A stretch of DNA of 64,000 nucleotides, taken from assembly GCA_046050465.1 (NCBI GenBank), contig JBJOPS010000007.1, positions 1 to 64,000 on the forward strand. Reading direction: 5' to 3'. Under the pieces are notes generated by a model that saw only the letters and a list, made by a program, of their open reading frames with translations, had not been told where the DNA came from and did not search any database. Each line of letters starts with the position of its first letter. Position 1 is the stretch's first letter. A program made the position numbers and the translations under genes. This DNA is from Egaibacter sp046050465 (GTDB taxonomy: Bacteria; Pseudomonadota; Gammaproteobacteria; Burkholderiales; Burkholderiaceae_C). Shown piece by piece: positions 8,186 through 17,769 of this stretch.

Positions 8186-9265
8186 ATGAACAGTCCCTGG
8201 ACCAACACTGACCGGCACACCACGCGCAAGTCATTTTATGACGAGCTGCACCCGCACCACCTGACGCCGCTGTGGGAGGTTTTGCATGCTCTGGTACCAC
8301 CCCAGCCCTGGTCCCCATGCGTTTCGACGCTATGGAAATATGAGCATGTTCGGCCGTTTCTGATGCAGTCAGGCGAGTTGATCTCTGCCGAAGAAGCCGT
8401 GCGCCGCGTCCTGATTCTGGAAAACCCGGCTCTTCGCGGGCAGTCGGCCATCACGCAGTCTTTGTACGCCGGTTTGCAGCTCATCCGGCCCGGCGAGGTG
8501 GCCCCCAGCCACCGCCACACGCAAAGCGCATTGCGCTTCATCGTGGAGGGTCAGGGCGCTTACACGGCGGTGGACGGCGAGCGCACCACCATGCATCCTG
8601 GTGACTTCATCATCACGCCCAGCTGGACCTGGCACGACCATGGCTGCGAAGGAAACGAGCCGGTCGTATGGCTGGATGGGCTGGACATCCCGATGATCCG
8701 TTTTCTGGATGCCGGTTTTGCCGAAAACGGCAGCGCGGCATCACAAACGGTTACCCGTGCTGAAGGGTCGAGCTACGCGCAATACGGGCACAGCATGGCA
8801 CCGGTGCGGGTGGATAGCCATCAGGGCTCGCCCTTTGGCAAGACCTCGCCCATTTTCAGTTACCCCTACGCGCGCAGCCGTGAAGCGCTGCACAAACTGG
8901 AGCAGTCCGGGCCGGTTGACGACTGGGATGGGGTCAAGCTGCGCTACATCAACCCGCTCACAGGTGGGTCGCCCATGCCCACCATGGCGACCTTCATGCA
9001 ACGTCTGCCCGCCGGATTTTCCGGCAAGGCTTATCGTCAGACGGACGGCGCGGTGTTCAGCGTGGTGGAAGGCCATGGCACCGCCATCATTGAGAGCCCA
9101 CGCGGCGGCGTTTCGCAATTTGCGTTTGACCCGCGCGATCATTTCGTCGTGCCGTCATGGCACACTCTGAAACTGGCGTCTGGCAGCGGCTGTGTGCTGT
9201 TCAGCTATTCAGACCGTCCGGTGCATCAGGCGCTGGGCATTCACAAGGAAGAAAGGGTCCCATGA
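8186..9265 (+). CDS. Gentisate 1,2-dioxygenase
   Basis: Fe(II) bicupin ring-cleavage dioxygenase converting gentisate (2,5-dihydroxybenzoate) to maleylpyruvate. The 359-aa protein has the N-terminal cupin PSHRHTQSALRF (His109, His111) and TWHDHG (His150), the iron ligands of the family. The typical entry ELHPHHLTPLWEVLH and a second cupin at about residues 270-345 are also present. The stop overlaps the next start (ATGA), so translation is coupled to the fumarylpyruvate hydrolase gene. No salicylate or 3-hydroxybenzoate hydroxylase is present, so gentisate must be formed elsewhere or imported. Confidence 0.93.
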   Translation: MNSPWTNTDRHTTRKSFYDELHPHHLTPLWEVLHALVPPQPWSPCVSTLWKYEHVRPFLMQSGELISAEEAVRRVLILENPALRGQSAITQSLYAGLQLIRPGEVAPSHRHTQSALRFIVEGQGAYTAVDGERTTMHPGDFIITPSWTWHDHGCEGNEPVVWLDGLDIPMIRFLDAGFAENGSAASQTVTRAEGSSYAQYGHSMAPVRVDSHQGSPFGKTSPIFSYPYARSREALHKLEQSGPVDDWDGVKLRYINPLTGGSPMPTMATFMQRLPAGFSGKAYRQTDGAVFSVVEGHGTAIIESPRGGVSQFAFDPRDHFVVPSWHTLKLASGSGCVLFSYSDRPVHQALGIHKEERVP

Positions 9266-9957
9266 GCTATGTTTTTCAACCTGCGCCGATTGTCTCGGTG
9301 CCCGTCGTCGGCACGGACGCGCGTTTTCCGGTTCAGCGCGTTTATTGCGTGGGCCGCAACTACGAAGAACACGCCAGGGAAATGGGTTTTACGGGCCGTG
9401 AGCCGCCCTTCTTCTTCCTGAAACCTGCCAACACCGTGGTGGTGATCGATGCCGGACAAACCGGAACCATCCCCTACCCCAGCCTGACGCAGAATTTCCA
9501 CCATGAGATCGAGCTGGTCGTGGCCATTGGCACTGGCGGGAAAAACATTAAGGCTGCCGACGCCGCCAAACACATCTTTGGCTACGCGGTCGGACTGGAC
9601 ATGACACGCCGCGACCTGCAGGGCGACATGAAAAAACAGGGTCGCCCCTGGTGCATCGGCAAGGCTTTTGATCACTCGGCGCCCATCGGGCCCATCACGC
9701 CGGTAGCGGCGGCTGGCGACATCAACCATGCCGAAATCTACCTGCAGGTGAATGGTCAGGATCGTCAGCGCAGTGATGTGTCCAAGCTCATCTGGAACGT
9801 GGCCGAAACCATCGAACATTTGTCATCTGCGTGGGAGCTGCAACCGGGTGACCTGATTTACTCGGGGACACCAGCGGGTGTGGGAGCCGTGGTGGCAGGT
9901 GACACCATGGTAGGCAGCGTTGCGGGTCTGGTCCCCATCAAGGTGACGGTCAAGTAA
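9262..9957 (+). CDS. Fumarylpyruvate hydrolase (FAH family)
   Basis: Cleaves fumarylpyruvate to fumarate and pyruvate, the last gentisate-pathway step. The 231-aa protein begins with a short N-terminal segment and VYCVGRNYEEHA. The metal ligands Glu82 and Glu84 (HHEIEL) and Asp113 (GLDMTRRDLQ) follow, then the KAFDHSAPIGP substrate loop and the C-terminal GDLIYSGTPAGVG motif. The start at 9262 overlaps the dioxygenase stop as ATGA; a longer in-frame extension upstream lies wholly inside the dioxygenase gene and is rejected. Fumarylacetoacetate or a related acylpyruvate is an alternative substrate. Confidence 0.92.
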   Translation: MSYVFQPAPIVSVPVVGTDARFPVQRVYCVGRNYEEHAREMGFTGREPPFFFLKPANTVVVIDAGQTGTIPYPSLTQNFHHEIELVVAIGTGGKNIKAADAAKHIFGYAVGLDMTRRDLQGDMKKQGRPWCIGKAFDHSAPIGPITPVAAAGDINHAEIYLQVNGQDRQRSDVSKLIWNVAETIEHLSSAWELQPGDLIYSGTPAGVGAVVAGDTMVGSVAGLVPIKVTVK

Positions 9958-10057
9958 AAGCCTTCAAGTCTTCATTTGCGTCAGGCTAAACTGGCCTGGC
10001 GCATGAAAATACGGCATCTAGAATTGCGGGGTCGGCCTTCCGGCACGCACGAGTCAC

Positions 10058-10546
10058 TTGGGGGGTTTTTTGCGTATTCTTGAATCACTGGCAAAGTTTT
10101 GCGCCATTCTGGCGGGCGTTTTGCTCACCGTCATCACGTTAATGATCTGTGTCAGCCTCATCGGAAGAAATACGATTGGCGTGACCCTGGCTGGCGACTT
10201 TGAACTCACTGGCGTCGCCGCCGGTGCGGCCATCGCGCTGTTTCTGCCCTGGTGCCAGCTCCGTCGCGGCAACATCATTGTTGATTTTTTCACGGCAAAA
10301 GCCGGCGATCAGACCAACGCCAGGCTGGACCGCTTTGGTGCGCTGCTGCTGGCTCTGGCGCTTGGCCTTCTGGCATGGCGTGCCACCGTAGGCGGACTCA
10401 ACGCATACGACACCCGGTCTGGCACGATGATGCTGGGCTTCCCGGAGTGGATTGTTTACGTCTGCATGGCTCCACCCATAGCCCTCACCGCTGTCATCGG
10501 GCTGTGGCAGAGCCTGACGGGTTTTGGCGATGAGGTGCAGCCATGA
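10058..10546 (+). CDS. TRAP transporter small permease (DctQ type)
   Basis: A 162-aa four-helix membrane protein of the DctQ family, the small subunit of a TRAP uptake system. Hydrophobic segments lie at about 9-30, 44-62, 88-105 and 132-150, with the conserved RNT..GDFELTG...AIALFLPWCQLRRGNIIVD region. The longest frame starts at TTG 10058 just after a GC-rich spacer; a second TTG lies at 10073, and no ATG is near, so the start is uncertain by a few codons. It overlaps the large permease by ATGA and lies 100 bp after the gentisate genes. Confidence 0.88.
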   Translation: MGGFLRILESLAKFCAILAGVLLTVITLMICVSLIGRNTIGVTLAGDFELTGVAAGAAIALFLPWCQLRRGNIIVDFFTAKAGDQTNARLDRFGALLLALALGLLAWRATVGGLNAYDTRSGTMMLGFPEWIVYVCMAPPIALTAVIGLWQSLTGFGDEVQP

Positions 10547-11862
10547 GCCCGTTGATGCTGACGTTGATGATCTTTATTGTCATGCTGGTGCTGATGGCGG
10601 TGCGGGTGCCCATCGCCATCGCCATGTTTACCGCTGGCTGCGCAGGATATGTGACCCAGGCCGGCTGGGGCCCTTTGAGCAACTTTCTCAATACCCAGGC
10701 TTTCGCCCGCTTTGCCAGTTATGACCTGTCGGTGATACCGCTGTTCATTTTGATGGGTCACTTTGCTACGCAGGGCGGCATTTCCAAAGCTCTTTTTAGC
10801 TTCGCCAGCGCAGTCATGTCACGCTTCAAGGGCGGACTGGCCATGGCGGCCGTGCTGGCCAGCGCAGCATTTGGCGCCATCTGCGGCTCATCCGTTGCCA
10901 CGGCTGCAACCATCACATCCGTGGCTTTGCCGGAGATGAAACGTCACGGTTATTCAGGGCGTTTGTCCACCGGCACCCTGGCGGCTGGCGGCACGCTGGG
11001 CATCCTGATACCTCCCTCAGTACCGTTGGTAATCTATGCCATCCTGGCTGAGCAGAACATTGCCAAACTGTTTGCCGCGGCCATGGTGCCCGGCATCATT
11101 GCCATGGTGGGCTACATGATTGCCATCGCCATCTATGTTCGGCTGGTTCCCGGCCACGCACCTGAAAATGACGTGGTGACGGAGAAGATCGACGCACAGT
11201 CCATGATGGGCATCGTGCCCATTGCCATCGTTTTTCTGATCGTCTTTGGCGGCATTTATGGCGGCCTGTTCACGCCAACCGAAGGCGCCGCAGTAGGGGC
11301 CGCTTCCACCTTTGTGGCAGCTCTGATCAAGGGCGAACTGACGATCAGGAAGCTCAAACTCTGCTTTTACGCAACGGCTGAAGGTTCGGCCATGATCTTC
11401 ATGATTTTTATTGGCGCCGATGTGATGAACTCTGCGCTGGCGCTGACACAGGTGCCCGCCCAACTGGCATCTGTCGTTCAGGGCTGGGGATTGGCGCCGC
11501 TGATGGTGGTGTCTGCCATTTTGCTGTTTTACGTGGTGCTGGGTGCGGTGATGGACGAGCTGTCGATGATTCTGTTGACCATCCCCATCTTTTTTCCCGT
11601 AATCATGGGGCTTGACTTCGGCATGCCCAAGGATCTGGTCGCCATCTGGTTTGGCATCATGGTGCTGATGACCGTCGGCTTTGGCCTCCTGGCACCACCC
11701 GTTGGGCTAAACGTGTACGTGGTCAACGGCATGGCCAAAGACGTCCTTATTTCCGAGAGTTACAAAGGCGTCATGCCGTTTTTGATCAGCGACGTGTTTC
11801 GCACATTGCTGTTGCTGTTCTTCCCGGGCATATCGCTATGGCTGGTGAAATTCATCACCTGA
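10543..11862 (+). CDS. TRAP transporter large permease (DctM type)
   Basis: A 439-aa membrane subunit with about 12 hydrophobic segments that performs sodium-driven translocation in TRAP systems. Diagnostic stretches are VIPLFILMGHFA, FGAICGSSVATAATI, a GGTLGILIPPSVPL hairpin-like block repeated in inverted form near FGLLAPPVGLNVYVV, and GIYGGLFTPTEGAAVG. The start ATG overlaps the small permease stop. With the binding protein at 11947 it forms a complete transporter, plausibly for gentisate, a precursor or another carboxylate used by the neighbouring pathway. Confidence 0.93.
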   Translation: MSPLMLTLMIFIVMLVLMAVRVPIAIAMFTAGCAGYVTQAGWGPLSNFLNTQAFARFASYDLSVIPLFILMGHFATQGGISKALFSFASAVMSRFKGGLAMAAVLASAAFGAICGSSVATAATITSVALPEMKRHGYSGRLSTGTLAAGGTLGILIPPSVPLVIYAILAEQNIAKLFAAAMVPGIIAMVGYMIAIAIYVRLVPGHAPENDVVTEKIDAQSMMGIVPIAIVFLIVFGGIYGGLFTPTEGAAVGAASTFVAALIKGELTIRKLKLCFYATAEGSAMIFMIFIGADVMNSALALTQVPAQLASVVQGWGLAPLMVVSAILLFYVVLGAVMDELSMILLTIPIFFPVIMGLDFGMPKDLVAIWFGIMVLMTVGFGLLAPPVGLNVYVVNGMAKDVLISESYKGVMPFLISDVFRTLLLLFFPGISLWLVKFIT

Positions 11863-11946
11863 CCGGACAACCGAGGGTTAATCCCGTCAACCTTGTCTTG
11901 CGCTTTCCGTTACCTTTTCATCATTATTAACTTACTGGAGACCTTC

Positions 11947-13029
11947 ATGATTCAAAGACGCACGCTACTCAAGTCCACAGCCGCCGTCGCGCTGGGCGCA
12001 CCGGCCCTGAGCAGCCTCGCGCAACAGACCGTTACGCTCAAATTCCACACATTCATGGCACCCCAGTCCAACGTGTGGCTGAACATGCATAAAGCGTGGA
12101 TGGACAAGGTTGAAAAAGAATCAGGCGGTCGTATCAAGTTTGAAGCTTATCCCGCCATGCAGTTGGGCGGCACACCTGTGCAACTTTATGATCAGGCCAG
12201 GGACGGTGTGGTGGATATCATCTGGACACTCCCCGGCAACACGGCCGGTCGCTTCCCTCGCGGGGAGGTGTTTGAACTTCCATTCATGATGTCCAACGCT
12301 GAAGCCACCTCCAAAGCCTATTGGGAATACGTGCAAACCGTAGCAACGGACGAGTTCAAGGACACCCATGTACTGGCATTGCAAGTCCACGGCCCTGGCA
12401 TGTTTCACACCAAGGAAAAGCAGATCAAGACAGCGGCTGACCTGAAAGGCCTGAAAATGCGTGGGCCGACGCGTCAAATCACCAAAATGCTGGGTTATCT
12501 CGGCGCCACACCGGTCGGCATGCCACTACCAGGCATTCCAGATGCATTGTCCAAAGGCACGATCGATGGCGCCGTGATTCCCTGGGAAGTGGTGCCTTCA
12601 GTCAAAGTGCACGAGCTCACCAAATTCCACAGCGAATTTGAACCCTCTGCAGGTGCACTCTATACCACGACGTTTGTCATGGCCATGAACAAGGCCAAGT
12701 ACAACTCGCTGCCGCCGGACCTGAAAAAAATCATCGACAACAACTCCGGGCTGGAGACATCGGCCTGGCTTGGCAAAGCGCAACAGGCTGGTGACATAGC
12801 CGGCCGCCAATCTGCGGTTGATCGCAAGAACACGATCTATACCATTCCTGCGACCGACGCACAGGAATTTCGTCGCAAGGCTGCTCTGGTGGAAGTGGAA
12901 TGGATGGAAGATATGAACAAACGCGGTTTTGACGGCCGCAAGTTGCTGGACACGGCTCGTGCCCTGATTGAAAAACATACGAAAGCCCAGGCCATACCGG
13001 CGAAGGCGGCTGCACCCAAGAAGGTTTAG
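11947..13029 (+). CDS. TRAP transporter substrate-binding protein (DctP family)
   Basis: Periplasmic solute-binding protein of 360 aa. The N-terminus MIQRRTLLKSTAAVALGAPA is an export signal with a paired-arginine, Tat-like start. Family hallmarks follow: a TLKFHTF strand, YDQARDGVVDIIWTLPG, the LKGLKMRGPTRQITKMLGYLGATPV ligand-binding region and GTIDGAVIPWEVV. The ATG at 11947 has TACTGGAGACC upstream; an upstream in-frame extension would bury the signal. Ligand unknown; location implies an aromatic or organic acid. Last gene of the transport unit, followed by a terminator. Confidence 0.92.
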   Translation: MIQRRTLLKSTAAVALGAPALSSLAQQTVTLKFHTFMAPQSNVWLNMHKAWMDKVEKESGGRIKFEAYPAMQLGGTPVQLYDQARDGVVDIIWTLPGNTAGRFPRGEVFELPFMMSNAEATSKAYWEYVQTVATDEFKDTHVLALQVHGPGMFHTKEKQIKTAADLKGLKMRGPTRQITKMLGYLGATPVGMPLPGIPDALSKGTIDGAVIPWEVVPSVKVHELTKFHSEFEPSAGALYTTTFVMAMNKAKYNSLPPDLKKIIDNNSGLETSAWLGKAQQAGDIAGRQSAVDRKNTIYTIPATDAQEFRRKAALVEVEWMEDMNKRGFDGRKLLDTARALIEKHTKAQAIPAKAAAPKKV

Positions 13030-13056
13030 CCTGAATCTGAATCGATCGTCCCATGT

Positions 13057-13084
13057 AAAAGGCTCCTGCAGGAGCCTTTTTTAT
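13057..13084 (+). terminator. Rho-independent terminator after the gentisate/TRAP unit
   Basis: AAAAGGCTCC-TGCA-GGAGCCTTTT is a perfect 10-bp stem with a TGCA loop, ending in a T run. It starts 27 bases after the dctP-like stop. Confidence 0.88.
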
Positions 13085-13115
13085 CGCCCCTGTCGTATCA
13101 ACTTACACTGATCAC

Positions 13116-13661
13116 ATGCAACACAGCCCCATCAAGCATTGCAGGAACTGTGGTGCCGTCGTGGTCTATCGGGTCCCGGATGATGGCGATACCAGAGAGC
13201 GTGCGGTGTGCTCTACCTGCCAAACCATCCACTATGAAAACCCGCTCAACGTGGTTGGAACCGTGCCCCACCTGGACAATAGAGTACTGCTATGCAAGCG
13301 CAATATTGAGCCACGCCGGGGAAAATGGACGTTGCCTGCCGGATTCATGGAGTTACATGAAACCACCGAAGAGGGTGCGGCCCGGGAAACTGTAGAAGAG
13401 GCGGGCGCCCGGTTTGATATGGAGCACCTGTTCTCAGTGTTGAATGTCGCCCGTATGGGCCAGGTCCATCTGTTCTACACCGCCCGGCTGCTAAGTGATC
13501 AATTTGATCCTGGCCACGAGACCATAGAGGCCCGGTTATTCACCGAGGCAGAAATCCCTTGGGATGATATTGCCTTCAGAACTGTCCGGGAAACGCTCAA
13601 ACGCTACTTTGCTGACCGTCGGTCAGGTCAATTGACCTTTCACACGATCAATATCACTTAG
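13116..13661 (+). CDS. Nudix hydrolase with N-terminal zinc ribbon
   Basis: A 181-aa hydrolase of nucleoside diphosphate-linked substrates. The N-terminus carries a four-cysteine ribbon (Cys9, Cys12, Cys32, Cys35) as in NudC-like ADP-ribose/NADH pyrophosphatases. The Nudix box at residues 76-98 matches G-x5-E-x7-REUxEExGU in full: Gly76, Glu82, Arg90, Glu91, Glu94, Glu95 and Gly97. It lacks the extra N-terminal domain of true NudC, so the substrate cannot be named. Monocistronic between a terminator and the convergent hrpA. Confidence 0.9.
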   Translation: MQHSPIKHCRNCGAVVVYRVPDDGDTRERAVCSTCQTIHYENPLNVVGTVPHLDNRVLLCKRNIEPRRGKWTLPAGFMELHETTEEGAARETVEEAGARFDMEHLFSVLNVARMGQVHLFYTARLLSDQFDPGHETIEARLFTEAEIPWDDIAFRTVRETLKRYFADRRSGQLTFHTINIT

Positions 13662-13707
13662 CACCCACATGACCAAGCTCTACAAGTGATCTTGGTTAAC
13701 GCGTGTT

Positions 13708-16700
13708 TTACAAGCCTATCTGTATCCAGGCCTTGTCCAGCCGCTTCACGCTCACCGGCTGCGGCGTGCGCAACTCCTGGGCAAAAAAGCTCACGCGCAA
13801 CTCTTCCAGCAACCAGCGGAATTCGGCCATGCGCTCATCCACCGCGCCCTTGCGCTCGGCCACCAGACGCCAATAGCGCTGCTCCTGGGGACGCAGATCG
13901 GTCAGTCGGGCGGTGTCGCGTGCGGGGTCGGCGCGGTATTTGTCCAGCCGCAGGGTGATGGCCTTGAGGTAGCGGGCCAGGTGCTGCAGGCGGTCCCACG
14001 GCGTGGCCTGCAAAAACTTCTTGGAAATCAACCGGTTCAACTGCTGCTGGGCGTCGGTGGTCGCGTCCGTGGCGTTCTTGGTGTCCTTGATCTTGCGCGC
14101 TGCCGTGGCGTATTCCTGCAGGATGACCGCCGCCATACGTGCCACCTCATTGGTGATCAGCGTCAGGCGCCCGCGCCCCTCTTCGATGCGGCGCTTGAAG
14201 GCGAACTCGTCGGTGGGCAGCGGGTCCAGCAGGAAGGCCCGGTCCAGCGCCACCGCGATGATCTGCTCGCGCAGTTCCTCGATGGTGCCGCCCATTCCAG
14301 AGGAACTGCCATCCTTGCCGTTGTCCGCCTTGCCCACATTCATGTAACTCACCGCCATCTTCTGCAGGTCAGGGATGTTCTTTTCCAGGTACTTCAGCGC
14401 GTCCTTGATCTGGATGGCACACAGACGGCGCAGGCCTGCGCGGTGTTTGGCCGCAGCCACCTCGGGTTCGTCAAACACCTCCACGGTCACGGCGTCGCCC
14501 GCATCGATGAGCGCAGGGAAGCCAATCAGCGTCTGCCCGCCCTTGCGGATTTCCAGCAACTCGGGCAGCTCGCCAAAGGTCCAGGCGGTAAAGCGGCCGT
14601 CCAGAATGCTGGGCTTTGCTACATTTTCGGTAGCTGTTCGCGCAGATTTGACGGGGGCTGGGAGCCGATTCGGCAACGCGTTTTGCGTCAGCTTGAGCGA
14701 GGCCAGCGCCTGAAACGCCCCACGCGCCTGGCTGCCCAGCTCGGCCTTCAGCGCGCCCAGGTTGCGCCCCTGCCCCATTTGGCGGCCATGCTCGTCCACC
14801 ACGCGCAAGTTCATGAAGAAGTGCGAACTCAGCATGTCCACCTTGATATCGGCCTTGACGATGTCCAGGCTGGTCGCGTCACGTACCAGCTTGAGCACGG
14901 CCTCCACCAGACCACCAGTGCCAAACTTCTCGGGCGCATTCAAAGCCTCGGCAAACTTGGCTGCGGTGTCGGGCAAGGGCACCAAGCGGCTGCGCGGGCG
15001 CTGGTGCAGGGTCTTGAGCAGGGCCTGCACCTTGTCTTTGAGCATGCCCGGCACCAGCCACTCGCAGCGCTCGTCGTTCACCTGGTTCAGCACAAATAGC
15101 GGCACCGTCACGGTCAGGCCGTCGCGTGCGTCGCCGGGTTCGTGCAGGTAGGTGGCGGCACAGTCCACGCCGCCCAGGCGAATCGTCCTGGGGAACGCGT
15201 TGGTGGTGATGCCCGCGGCCTCGTGGCGCATCAGCTCTTCGCGGGTGAGCTTCAGCAGGTCCGGCTGCTTCTCCACTTCCTCCCGGTACCAGCGCTCAAA
15301 GCTATAGCCGCTACACACATCGGCGGGCAACTGCTGGTCGTAAAACGCGTAGATCAGCTCATCGTCCACCAGCACGTCCTGCCGGCGCGCCTTGTGTTCC
15401 AGGTCTTCCACCTGTTTGATCAGCTTCTGGTTGGCGGCCAGGAACGGCAGCGTGGTCTCCCACTCCTTGCCCACCAGCGCTTCGCGGATAAAGATTTCAC
15501 GTGCTCCTGCCAGGTCCACGCGGCCATAGTTCACCTTGCGCCCGCTGTAGACGACGATGCCATACAGCGTGGCCCGCTCCAGCGCCACCACCTCGGCCGC
15601 TTTCTTTTCCCAGTGCGGGTCCAGCAGCTGCTTCTTGAGCAAATGGCCGCCGACCTGCTCCAGCCATTGCGGTTCGATATGGGCAAGACCGCGCCCAAAC
15701 AGCCGCGTGGTTTCCACCAGCTCAGACGCCACGATCCATTTGCCGGGCTTCTTGGCCAGATGGGCGCCGGGGTGGGCAAAAAACTTGATGCTGCGCGCCC
15801 CCAGGTATTCGCCGTTCTGTCCCTCTTCAAGTTTGCAGCCGATGTTGCCCAGAAGGCCGGACAGCATGGACAGGTGCAGCTGCTCGTAACTGGCAGGCTT
15901 GGCGTTCAAGCGCCATTTGTGCTCGACCACCACCGTGTGCAGCTGACTGTAGATGTCTTTCCACTCCCGCACGCGGCGAATGTTGACGAAGTTCTGGCGC
16001 AGCAGCTGTTCGTATTGGCGGTTGGAGAGTTTGTGCGTATTGGTGGTCGCCGGGAGCTGGGGCGAGCTACCACCCCGCGCCTCGTGAATCCACTTCCATA
16101 GCTTCAGGTAGCCGGTGAACTCGCTCTTCTCGTCGTCAAACTTTTGGTGCGCGGTGTCCGCCTGCTGCTGGGCCTCCATGGGGCGGTCGCGCACGTCCTG
16201 CACGCTCAAGGCACTGGCAATCACCAGCGCCTCATCCAGCGCCTCACGGCCACGGGCTTCGAGCAACATGCGGCCTACGCGGGGGTCCAGCGGCAGTTTC
16301 GACAACTCGCCGCCAAGCTGCGTCAACTCATTCGCATCGTCCACCGCACCCAGCTCATTGAGCAACTGGTAACCGTCAGCAATCGCACGACCGCTTGGGC
16401 GCTCCAGAAATGGAAAATCCTCCACGATGCCAAGGTGTAGCGACTTCATACGCAAGATGACGCCGGCCAACGAGGAACGCAAAATTTCCGGATCGGTAAA
16501 ACGCGACCGCCCGTCAAAGTCCTTCTGGTCATACAGGCGAATGCAGATGCCGTTGGCCACACGGCCGCAGCGCCCGGCGCGCTGGTTGGCCGAGCTTTGG
16601 CTAATGGGCTCCACCAGCAACTGCTCCACCTTGCTACGGAAACTGTAGCGCTTCACGCGCGCTGTACCTGCGTCAATGACGTAACGGGTACCCGGCACAG

Positions 16701-17655
16701 TGAGCGAGGTTTCGGCTACGTTGGTCGCCAGCACAATGCGCCGGCCCGTGTGGCCGTCAAAAATACGGTCCTGCTCGGCCGGGCTCAGGCGGGCAAACAG
16801 CGGCAAGACTTCGGCATTGCGCATCACCGGGCTGTGGCTCAGGTGTTTGCGCAGATGGTCCGCAGCTTCCCGGATTTCGCGTTCACCCGGCAGGAAGACC
16901 AGGATGTCGCCTTGATCGTGCGGATCGCGCCACAGCTCGTCCACGCCATCGGCAATCGCATTGTTCAGGTCGTATTCGCGCGATTCTTCAAACGGCCGGT
17001 AGCGCTGCTCCACCGGGAACATACGGCCCGACACCATGATCACAGGCGCCGGTCCTTTGGACGATTTGAAATGGTCGGCAAAGCGCTGCGCGTCAATCGT
17101 GGCCGACGTCACAATGATTTTGAGGTCGGGCCTGCGCGGCAATATCTGGCGCAGGTAGCCCAGTAGAAAGTCGATGTTCAGCGAACGCTCATGCGCCTCG
17201 TCGATGATGATGGTGTCGTAGGCATTGAGCAGCGGGTCGGTCTGCGTTTCAGCCAGCAAGATGCCGTCGGTCATCAGCTTGACCGAGGCATCCTTGCTCA
17301 AACGGTCCTGAAACCGCACCTTGAAACCCACCACATCGCCCAGTGGTGTTTTTAGTTCTTCGGCAATGCGCTTGGCCACACTGCTGGCGGCAATGCGGCG
17401 CGGCTGGGTATGTCCGATCAGTTTGCCGCGCTGCCCTTCAGGGTAATTGAGCTTGCCCCGGCCTATGGTCAGCGCGATTTTGGGCAGCTGGGTGGTCTTG
17501 CCCGAGCCGGTTTCCCCGCAGACGATGACCACTTGATGCGCAGCAATGGCGTCCATGATGTCTTGCCGCTTCCCGGATACGGGCAACGACTCGGGAAATT
17601 CAATTTTCAGGGGCGAAGCAGCAGGAGAAGAGATAAAGGGCATTGGGTGCAACAT
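13708..17655 (-). CDS. hrpA: ATP-dependent RNA helicase HrpA (DEAH box)
   Basis: Very large DEAH-box helicase (about 1315 aa) for RNA remodelling and rescue of stalled ribosomes. Walker A GETGSGKT lies near residue 50 and DEAH near 156 (IIIDEAHERSLN). VTSATID, LVEPISQSSANQRAGRCGR, an HA2/OB-like region and the long HrpA-specific C-terminus follow, so it is full length. The 5' end holds a tandem CACCCAATG repeat giving start options TTG 17664, ATG 17655 and ATG 17643; none has a clear ribosome site and 17655 is chosen arbitrarily. A 51-bp palindromic element encodes part of a C-terminal linker (about residues 997-1013). Confidence 0.94.
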   Translation of the reverse strand: MLHPMPFISSPAASPLKIEFPESLPVSGKRQDIMDAIAAHQVVIVCGETGSGKTTQLPKIALTIGRGKLNYPEGQRGKLIGHTQPRRIAASSVAKRIAEELKTPLGDVVGFKVRFQDRLSKDASVKLMTDGILLAETQTDPLLNAYDTIIIDEAHERSLNIDFLLGYLRQILPRRPDLKIIVTSATIDAQRFADHFKSSKGPAPVIMVSGRMFPVEQRYRPFEESREYDLNNAIADGVDELWRDPHDQGDILVFLPGEREIREAADHLRKHLSHSPVMRNAEVLPLFARLSPAEQDRIFDGHTGRRIVLATNVAETSLTVPGTRYVIDAGTARVKRYSFRSKVEQLLVEPISQSSANQRAGRCGRVANGICIRLYDQKDFDGRSRFTDPEILRSSLAGVILRMKSLHLGIVEDFPFLERPSGRAIADGYQLLNELGAVDDANELTQLGGELSKLPLDPRVGRMLLEARGREALDEALVIASALSVQDVRDRPMEAQQQADTAHQKFDDEKSEFTGYLKLWKWIHEARGGSSPQLPATTNTHKLSNRQYEQLLRQNFVNIRRVREWKDIYSQLHTVVVEHKWRLNAKPASYEQLHLSMLSGLLGNIGCKLEEGQNGEYLGARSIKFFAHPGAHLAKKPGKWIVASELVETTRLFGRGLAHIEPQWLEQVGGHLLKKQLLDPHWEKKAAEVVALERATLYGIVVYSGRKVNYGRVDLAGAREIFIREALVGKEWETTLPFLAANQKLIKQVEDLEHKARRQDVLVDDELIYAFYDQQLPADVCSGYSFERWYREEVEKQPDLLKLTREELMRHEAAGITTNAFPRTIRLGGVDCAATYLHEPGDARDGLTVTVPLFVLNQVNDERCEWLVPGMLKDKVQALLKTLHQRPRSRLVPLPDTAAKFAEALNAPEKFGTGGLVEAVLKLVRDATSLDIVKADIKVDMLSSHFFMNLRVVDEHGRQMGQGRNLGALKAELGSQARGAFQALASLKLTQNALPNRLPAPVKSARTATENVAKPSILDGRFTAWTFGELPELLEIRKGGQTLIGFPALIDAGDAVTVEVFDEPEVAAAKHRAGLRRLCAIQIKDALKYLEKNIPDLQKMAVSYMNVGKADNGKDGSSSGMGGTIEELREQIIAVALDRAFLLDPLPTDEFAFKRRIEEGRGRLTLITNEVARMAAVILQEYATAARKIKDTKNATDATTDAQQQLNRLISKKFLQATPWDRLQHLARYLKAITLRLDKYRADPARDTARLTDLRPQEQRYWRLVAERKGAVDERMAEFRWLLEELRVSFFAQELRTPQPVSVKRLDKAWIQIGL
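14615..14665 (+). repeat. 51-bp palindromic element, copy 3 (inside hrpA, antisense)
   Basis: Begins TTTGCTACATTTTCGGTAGC and ends GGGGGCTGGGAGC with the GCGCA block at its centre. Read from hrpA it gives in-frame PAPVKSARTATENVAK, lying between two conserved parts of the C-terminal region. Confidence 0.82.
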
Positions 17656-17769
17656 TGGGTGCAATTATCCCGGCAGAAATCCGCGGGCATCGCACGCTGG
17701 ATCTGGCACGGTGGGCACGGTCTTCACAAATCTGCAACTTCAGGGTCTGATCTTGAGTGAAGACAGCAG

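Noticed and set aside
13671..13700. ACCAAG...CTTGGT hairpin between the Nudix and hrpA genes
   Set aside because: Six-base stem with a 13-base loop and no T run; too weak for a terminator.
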